From contig NZ_FUWZ01000010.1 in NCBI RefSeq assembly GCF_900167135.1, positions 1 through 57,003 on the forward strand: DNA of 57,003 bases, given 5' to 3'. The position numbers and the translations under genes were made by a program. The first letter of the stretch is position 1, and the number at the start of each line of letters is the position of its first letter. This document shows positions 50,969-57,003 of this stretch, in pieces. A model generated the notes under the pieces. It saw only the letters and a program-made list of their open reading frames with translations, was not told where the DNA came from and did no database searches. The DNA comes from Chitinophaga eiseniae. GTDB taxonomy: Bacteria; Bacteroidota; Bacteroidia; Chitinophagales; Chitinophagaceae.

Positions 50969-53900
50969 ATGAAACGACTTTTAACCTTTTTACTACTGTT
51001 AACGGGCTTTGTGCTACCGTCAGCAAAGACGATGGCGCAAAAGGCGTTTATCAACGCCCCGGACAGTATCTGCGCAGGTAGTTTTGCCACCCTGAACGGC
51101 CTGTTGTGGAACTATGACTTCACCGTAGGCTCTATGGACTGGAGCGTCTCTCCTGCCCTGGCCGCCGATGATTACGAGTTCCTCTTCACTGAAAACGGAC
51201 TGGCATCGGCCACCAACAAATGGGAGGGCCGCACACCCGGCGCCTATGCAGGCGTCACGGCCATGACCATCCGGCTTAACAAGGTAGGCGAGTACACCTT
51301 TACCGTCAAGATCTACGAAAAGAATGGCAGCAGAACAGCCACCATCTCCAGGAAGATCAAAGTAAAGGACTGTACCATCACTCAGTGCGCGGGCTCCATT
51401 AGTACCATGGCCGGCTTTAAGGAGGACTTCGGACTTTTTAACGCCGGAGACCGCCCCCGTAGAAACCGAATTATCGACTCCCTTTATACTAACCTGGGAG
51501 CCGCCTCTACCTATAAGTTCCCGACCAATATCACCAGTTTAAACATTGCAGACAATGAATACGTAGAATATTACAGGACCCAGGCCAAACCGGAATGGGT
51601 AAATGCCTATGATCACACCAACAACGGCGATAACATCAATACGTTCGGCGGTATGCTGGTGATCAACTCCGCCATCGAGAAAAAATCCTTCTATCAAAGA
51701 ACAATTAAAAACCTCTGCCCCGGCTCTGTCTATAACTTCTCTGCCTGGTTCATGAACGTGAACGGCATGGAAGTATTTGATCAAACCTGTGCCCGGGCAT
51801 CCGACACCAAACCGGACGGATATCACTATGCCGGTGTAACGTTTATCCTCACAGACCCTACCACAGGCGCCGTACTGCAAAGGTTCAATACGAACGACGT
51901 ATCCATGAACCTCAGACGGCCCGAATGGCAACAATATGGTGGTAGCTTCAAAATACCGCCCAATCAAACTGCTGTAAAACTCACCATCCTTAACAATAAC
52001 TTCGGTGGTTGCGGTAACGATATCGCTATTGACGATATCCAGTTTACCTACTGCAGCCCCGATCTTTTTGCATATGTAGACGGTCTGAAAGATGAAAAAA
52101 GAACGAAAGACCAAATCTGCGGCGGCGCTCCTTTAAGCCTCACTGCCTACCTGGAGCCCATTACCTATTTCCAGGACCCGGTATACCAATGGCAAATCAG
52201 CACAGATGGCGTTACCTACACTGACATAGTGGACGGTCCCATGAACACAGGCGTAGTATCCGGTAGTAAAACACCCATACTGAACTTCACAGCCGGCGCG
52301 CTGAAAGGAGATCCCTCCGTCGCTAAACTCTATTATTTCAGGGTAGGCATCACGGAAAAAGACAACGTCAAACTCGGGAACTGCGCCGCTCCTTCCCGAC
52401 CGGTGGAAATCACCATCTTACCACAACCACAGATTTCGGTTACCGGTAATGAAATATGTAACGGCCAGAACGCCCACCTGGAAGTAACCGGTGGCTATAC
52501 CTCCTATATATGGAAGGTCGTTCCGCCTGTTACCGGCACCACCCTGGACGTCAGCCCGAACGTCACCACCACCTATGAAGTGGTAGGTGAAAAATCCTAC
52601 GGTGATAATAAAGTCTGCCGCGATAGTAACCGCGCAGAAATTGTCGTTTATCAGAAACCCGTCGTTAATGTTAAACTGCTGACCCCTCAGAGCATCTGCG
52701 AAGGAGAAATTGCCAAGCTGGAAATTCAGCCGGAAAACAGCGTGTATGATATTGCCTGGGACTACAACGGCACCGTGATAGCCGGCGCCAAAGGCACTTC
52801 TATCACCCATACCCCCACCAAAGTCACCAACCCGACGGCTGTGCCGCCGGCAAAAAACATCTATACCGTTACAGTAACCAACGGTAAGTGTATCATATCG
52901 GACCAGGCGGAAGTCATTGTCAACTCAATGCCTGCACCGAATGCCGGTCCGGATATCAAGCTGTGTAATACCACCACCTTCACGCTCGCCGGCAGCCAGC
53001 CACTGGCCGACCAGACCGGTATGTGGAGCTTCAAAGGCGGTATCAACGAAGGCGCAACGCTGAACAATCCTACCAATTACAACGCCACTGTCACCAACCT
53101 CGCAGTGGGTAAAACAGTAACCCTGGTATGGACCATCACCAATAAAAACCTGTCGAAGTGCGTTGCCAGCGACGAAGTGGTGCTGATCAACATGCCCCTC
53201 CCCGTTTCTGCTGCCACTATTGACATTACACAGTGTGCCAACAAAGTGTTTAACATTTCCGGAACAGCACCTGCTGCCTGGGAAACCGGTCAATGGAGCG
53301 GAACAGGCGTTACTTTCGGCGACCCGAATTCACCTGTGACCACCGCTACACTGACAGGCACCGCTACCACACAGGATGTCACTGTTACCTGGACACTTCG
53401 CAATGGCAAATGTGCGGACGGATTGTCAAAAGTCAACCTGCACCTGCGCCCCGCACCAAAAGTAACCGTTACGGTACCTGCTGTTTGTCAGACCGCCAAA
53501 CAGTTTACCATTAATTTCTCTGCGCTGAGCGGCGCCGTTACCAAATACACCGTAAAACAAGGCATCGGCACACCGCTGGCCGGCTTCACGGATGTAACCG
53601 GCACCTGGCCTGCTACCGGCAATGTAATTAATGTACCGCTGCCGGCCAACACCGCTGCCGGCACCTATGATTTCATCCTGACCATCCAGGATGGTAATAA
53701 CCAGGGATGTACTTACGATGCTCCCTTTAAATTAAGGGTGGACGCCCAACCGGATGCCACCATCAGCGGACCGACAGACATCTGTCTGGGTACCAGCGTT
53801 ACGCTGAGTGTTGCTGCCTCCAACAGCGCCTATACTAAATTATGGACCATCAACGGCACTGCCCAGACAGGCAGCACCCAGTCCATCACCCACACGCCAA

Positions 53901-56900
53901 CAGCAGCCGGTACCTATAACTACGGCGTTAAAGTCACCAACCTGACCTGTTCCGATACCAAAACGCTGACCGTCGAAGTAAGAGCAGTTCCCGTAGCCGA
54001 TCCGGGTACGGTAAGCCCGCAGTGTAACGTCGGCAACTTTACCATGAACGCTCCTGCCCTGCCTGCCGATCAGGAAGGTGTGTGGACCATCAGCGGAACT
54101 GCCAACGGTGCCGTTATCACCAACCCGACCAATCCGAAAACAACCGTGACCGGATTACAGGCCGGAAAATCTGTGGTACTGACCTGGACCGTTAATAATA
54201 AATATAATAAGACCTGTAAGGCCAGCTCCAACATCACCTTAACCAATACAGAATCACTCACCGTCAGCAATGCAGGAACTGACATTATCCAATGCGGTAA
54301 CAACAAGTTCCAGCTCAATGCCAACGTGCCGAAAACTACCGAAACAGGTACATGGTCCGGCACCGGCGTGACCTTCAGCAACGTCAACGATCCCAAAGCG
54401 ATCGCTACACTGAACACCAGCACGCCACAAACCGTTACCGTGACCTGGACCATCAGCAACGGCGTATGTACCAACAGTACTTCTTCCGTGAAGCTGACAC
54501 TCAATGCGGCGCCAACGGTGACCGTAGCAACAGTGCCTCCTGTATGTAACGCAGACGCGTTCTTCAACCTGGTACTGTCCAACCCAACCGGTATCATTAC
54601 CAAATATTCCATCAAACCAGCAGCTACCAACGCACTGCCTTCCTTCACTGCGATCGTGGACGCTGCGTGGACCGGTGCAGGCACCATCAAAGTAAACTAC
54701 CCTGCCGCTACCCCGGCCGGTACTTACAATTTTGTGCTGACCATCCAGGACGGTACCAACACCGGTTGCGTTACCAACTATCCGTTCTCCGTCACCATCG
54801 ACGCTAAACCAACAGTAGATGTTGTAGCTGATCCCACTGAGATCTGCGAAGGTCAGTCTACAAAACTCAGCATCGATAACAGCAATGCCGGTTATACCAT
54901 CCGCTGGACGCTGAACGGCACTGCCATCGCAGGTACTGATAACAAAACAACTTTCACGCACACACCTGCCGGCACCGGTAACAAAGTATACGCAGTATCC
55001 GTGAAAAACGGTGCTTGTACAGTGACCGATAATGCCACCGTGGTGGTGAGGTCTATGCCGACTGCCGATGCCGGTGATCCCGAAATCAAACAGTGCGATA
55101 CCAAAGACTTCACTGTGACTGGCAACAAGCCGGCCTCCGACCAGAAAGGTGTATGGAGCTTTGTAGGCGCCAACCTCGGAGCACAGATCACCAATCCGAA
55201 CAACTACACCACTACGGTGACAGGTGTTCCTGCCGGCAGCTCCGTAACACTGCAGTGGACTGTAACCAATACCTTCAAGGCTTCCTGCGTCGCTTCCGAT
55301 CAGATCATCCTGACCAATACAGAAGCGCTCACTGTCAGCAAAGCCGGTACCGATATTACCCAATGCGGTAATAACAAGTTCCAGCTCAACGCCAACACAC
55401 CGAAACCTACCGAAACAGGTACATGGTCCGGCACCGGCGTCACCTTCAGCAACCCTAACGATCCTGCAGCTATCGCTACGCTGACTTCTGCCAGCACACC
55501 GCAGACCGTTACCGTTACCTGGACCATCAGCAATGGCGGCGTATGTACCAACAGCTCCTCCAGCATCAAGCTGACCCTCAATGCCGCACCGGCTGTCACC
55601 GTGGCTACTGTACCTACCGTATGTAACGCGGACGCGTTCTTCAACCTGGTACTGTCCAACCCAACCGGTAACATCACCAAATATTCCATCAAAGCAGCGG
55701 CTACCAACGCACTGCCTTCCTTCCCGGCGATCGTGGACGCTGCATGGACTGGTGCAGGCACCATCAAGGTGAACTACCCTGCCGCTACTCCGAGCGGTAC
55801 ATATGACTTTGTACTGACCGTTCAGGACGGTAACAATGCAGGCTGCGTGTTTACCAAAACCTTCTCCGTGAAGATCGACGAAAACCCGGCTGTGAAGATC
55901 ACCGCACTGCCGTATGTAGTTTGTGAAGGTACCGCCGCCACGCTCAGCATCGACAACAGCAATGCCGGCTACACTATCCGCTGGACACTGAACGGCACTC
56001 CTATCCCGGCGGGTGACAACAAAGTGTCTATCGTTCACACACCTACCAAAATTGGTGACAACGTATATGCAGTAACCGTGACCAACGGTGTTTGTACCGC
56101 TACAGACAACGTGACCATCAAAGTGAGGTCCATGCCAAACGCCAATATCGACAAGCATGAGATCAAACAATGTAATACCGCTGATTTCACTGTCGAAGGC
56201 AGAGAGCCTTTGGGCGACCAAAAAGGGATGTGGAGTTTTGCCAGCGCCGACCTGGGTGCGAAAATCACCGATCCGACCAACTACAAAACAACCGTTACCG
56301 GCGTACCTGTTGGCCAGTCCGTAACACTGAGATGGACGGTGTCCAACATTTACCACGCCGCCTGCGTTGCTTCTGCCTACGTCGTGCTGACCAACGTGGA
56401 AGCGCTCACAGAAAGCAATGCCGGTACTGACATTACCCAGTGCGGTAACAATAAGTTCCAGCTCAACGCTAATGCGCCGAGGGCCACTGAAACAGGTACA
56501 TGGTCCGGCACCGGCGTCACCTTCAGCGATGTGAACGATCCGAAAGCGATCGCCACGCTGAACACCAGCACACCACAAACCGTGACCGTTACCTGGACCA
56601 TCAGCAACGACGGCGTATGTACCAACAGCACTTCCAGCATTAAGCTGATCCTCAACGCGGCGCCGACAGTAGCAGTAGCGGCTATCCCCGCGGTGTGTAA
56701 CGCCGACGGCGCTTTCAACCTCGTGTTGTCTAACCCGACAGGCGCTATCACCCTCTATTCTGTAAAAGCCACCACCCCTAACAAGATGACCGGCTTTACA
56801 GATATCGTCAACCAGGCATGGAAAGGCGCAGGTACTTATAAAGTAACCTACCCCGCTGCCACCCCTGCCGGCACTTATAACTTTGTGCTGACCATCCAGG

Positions 56901-57003
56901 ATGGCGCCAACGCTGGTTGCGTGACTAACTATCCGTTCACCGTCACCGTAGACGCTAAACCGAACGTAAACGTAGTAGCCAACCCGACAGAAATCTGCGA
57001 AGG
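50969..57003 (+). CDS. Very large secreted repeat protein, adhesin-like (3' end outside window)
   Basis: The frame is open from the ATG at 50969 to the window end, 2,011 codons without a stop. A Sec signal peptide (MKRLLTFLLLLTGFVLPSAKTMA, then QKAF) comes first. An Ig/PKD-like segment and a jelly-roll-like domain follow (NLCPGSVYNFSAWFMNVNG ... WQQYGGSFKIPPNQTAVKLTILNN ... GNDIAIDDIQF). From about residue 490 on there are tandem beta-sandwich modules of ~90 residues with motifs such as SVTLQWTVTN, ETGTWSGTGVTFS, GTYNFVLTIQDG and TPTEICEG. Cys and Thr/Asn are frequent and Lys/Arg few. Such proteins are typically type IX-secreted, surface-anchored adhesins; the sorting domain that would prove this lies beyond the window. 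Confidence 0.85.
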   Translation, partial: MKRLLTFLLLLTGFVLPSAKTMAQKAFINAPDSICAGSFATLNGLLWNYDFTVGSMDWSVSPALAADDYEFLFTENGLASATNKWEGRTPGAYAGVTAMTIRLNKVGEYTFTVKIYEKNGSRTATISRKIKVKDCTITQCAGSISTMAGFKEDFGLFNAGDRPRRNRIIDSLYTNLGAASTYKFPTNITSLNIADNEYVEYYRTQAKPEWVNAYDHTNNGDNINTFGGMLVINSAIEKKSFYQRTIKNLCPGSVYNFSAWFMNVNGMEVFDQTCARASDTKPDGYHYAGVTFILTDPTTGAVLQRFNTNDVSMNLRRPEWQQYGGSFKIPPNQTAVKLTILNNNFGGCGNDIAIDDIQFTYCSPDLFAYVDGLKDEKRTKDQICGGAPLSLTAYLEPITYFQDPVYQWQISTDGVTYTDIVDGPMNTGVVSGSKTPILNFTAGALKGDPSVAKLYYFRVGITEKDNVKLGNCAAPSRPVEITILPQPQISVTGNEICNGQNAHLEVTGGYTSYIWKVVPPVTGTTLDVSPNVTTTYEVVGEKSYGDNKVCRDSNRAEIVVYQKPVVNVKLLTPQSICEGEIAKLEIQPENSVYDIAWDYNGTVIAGAKGTSITHTPTKVTNPTAVPPAKNIYTVTVTNGKCIISDQAEVIVNSMPAPNAGPDIKLCNTTTFTLAGSQPLADQTGMWSFKGGINEGATLNNPTNYNATVTNLAVGKTVTLVWTITNKNLSKCVASDEVVLINMPLPVSAATIDITQCANKVFNISGTAPAAWETGQWSGTGVTFGDPNSPVTTATLTGTATTQDVTVTWTLRNGKCADGLSKVNLHLRPAPKVTVTVPAVCQTAKQFTINFSALSGAVTKYTVKQGIGTPLAGFTDVTGTWPATGNVINVPLPANTAAGTYDFILTIQDGNNQGCTYDAPFKLRVDAQPDATISGPTDICLGTSVTLSVAASNSAYTKLWTINGTAQTGSTQSITHTPTAAGTYNYGVKVTNLTCSDTKTLTVEVRAVPVADPGTVSPQCNVGNFTMNAPALPADQEGVWTISGTANGAVITNPTNPKTTVTGLQAGKSVVLTWTVNNKYNKTCKASSNITLTNTESLTVSNAGTDIIQCGNNKFQLNANVPKTTETGTWSGTGVTFSNVNDPKAIATLNTSTPQTVTVTWTISNGVCTNSTSSVKLTLNAAPTVTVATVPPVCNADAFFNLVLSNPTGIITKYSIKPAATNALPSFTAIVDAAWTGAGTIKVNYPAATPAGTYNFVLTIQDGTNTGCVTNYPFSVTIDAKPTVDVVADPTEICEGQSTKLSIDNSNAGYTIRWTLNGTAIAGTDNKTTFTHTPAGTGNKVYAVSVKNGACTVTDNATVVVRSMPTADAGDPEIKQCDTKDFTVTGNKPASDQKGVWSFVGANLGAQITNPNNYTTTVTGVPAGSSVTLQWTVTNTFKASCVASDQIILTNTEALTVSKAGTDITQCGNNKFQLNANTPKPTETGTWSGTGVTFSNPNDPAAIATLTSASTPQTVTVTWTISNGGVCTNSSSSIKLTLNAAPAVTVATVPTVCNADAFFNLVLSNPTGNITKYSIKAAATNALPSFPAIVDAAWTGAGTIKVNYPAATPSGTYDFVLTVQDGNNAGCVFTKTFSVKIDENPAVKITALPYVVCEGTAATLSIDNSNAGYTIRWTLNGTPIPAGDNKVSIVHTPTKIGDNVYAVTVTNGVCTATDNVTIKVRSMPNANIDKHEIKQCNTADFTVEGREPLGDQKGMWSFASADLGAKITDPTNYKTTVTGVPVGQSVTLRWTVSNIYHAACVASAYVVLTNVEALTESNAGTDITQCGNNKFQLNANAPRATETGTWSGTGVTFSDVNDPKAIATLNTSTPQTVTVTWTISNDGVCTNSTSSIKLILNAAPTVAVAAIPAVCNADGAFNLVLSNPTGAITLYSVKATTPNKMTGFTDIVNQAWKGAGTYKVTYPAATPAGTYNFVLTIQDGANAGCVTNYPFTVTVDAKPNVNVVANPTEICE
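53234..57003 (+). repeat. Tandem ~1.06-1.08 kb coding repeats
   Basis: Corresponding points (the codon pair encoding Cys-Gly/Ala in TQCGNNKFQLNA) recur at 53234, 54293, 55364 and 56441, giving periods of 1,059, 1,071 and 1,077 bp. The first unit is diverged, while the last three share long nearly identical DNA stretches, for example around GAAACAGGTACATGGTCCGG. Each unit encodes four Ig-like modules. The array continues past the window end. Confidence 0.85.

Noticed and set aside
54254..56578. A 774-codon open frame on the minus strand inside the giant repeat gene
   Set aside because: It lies wholly antisense to a continuous plus-strand frame with a signal peptide and clear Ig-like modules. 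It persists because repeats copy the same codon pattern, and its translation is Gly/Cys/Arg-rich and resembles no protein.
1..57003. CRISPR array, prophage or integrative element
   Set aside because: No short direct-repeat/spacer pattern, integrase, relaxase or phage structural gene was seen. The LexA-like regulator pairs with repair genes instead.

Overview
The window is a chromosomal segment from a Bacteroidota bacterium, most likely family Chitinophagaceae (Chitinophaga-like). This rests on a SusC/SusD outer-membrane pair, promoters of the Bacteroidota type (TTTG, about 19-20 bp, TAnnTTTG), weak or absent Shine-Dalgarno sequences, a Bacteroidota-type class I lanthipeptide leader, and a very large repeat-rich surface protein of the kind secreted by type IX systems. 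Assignment to genus is inference.

Layout. 1-1.3 kb: 3' end of an ISL3-like transposase, then two tRNA-Arg(ACG) genes, each with its own promoter and terminator. 1.3-3.4 kb: an SDR epimerase and an AraC regulator. 3.5-10.4 kb: a DNA-damage module. imuA-imuB-dnaE2-alkB run leftward from a short intergenic region carrying two GGCA-N7-TGCC inverted repeats, with a divergent LexA-like self-cleaving regulator on the other side. 10.5-11.4 kb: an S66 peptidase. 11.6-17.2 kb: a leftward iron-siderophore uptake operon (TonB receptor, binding lipoprotein, methyltransferase, permease, ATPase). 17.5-26.4 kb: a nickel/urease operon, ureABCEFGD-hypAB-porin-nikR, ending in a strong terminator. Its UreC carries an apparent twin-arginine signal peptide. 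26.6-35.2 kb: an AraC regulator and a SusC/SusD cluster with two surface lipoproteins but no carbohydrate-active enzyme.

35.2-39.7 kb holds a small biosynthetic pair on the minus strand: an alpha-oxoamine synthase and a stand-alone adenylation-carrier-reductase protein. A short UvrA-like ATPase diverges from them. 42.2-43.3 kb: two orphan lanthipeptide-type precursors with the same GGATLP junction, on opposite strands, flanking a decayed DMT-transporter fragment, followed by a third tRNA-Arg(ACG). 43.5-50.5 kb is housekeeping: rlmH, rhomboid protease, tilS, a TPR protein, etfBA, a bifunctional-nuclease/UVR protein, ispE, rplT and rpmI. A long imperfect inverted repeat lies between etfA and the nuclease gene. 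50.97 kb to the end: an exported repeat protein of more than 2,000 residues that runs out of the window, with DNA repeats of about 1.07 kb.

The most unusual points are the putatively Tat-exported urease, the oxoamine synthase/reductase pair beside a UvrA-like protein, and the orphan lanthipeptide precursors.
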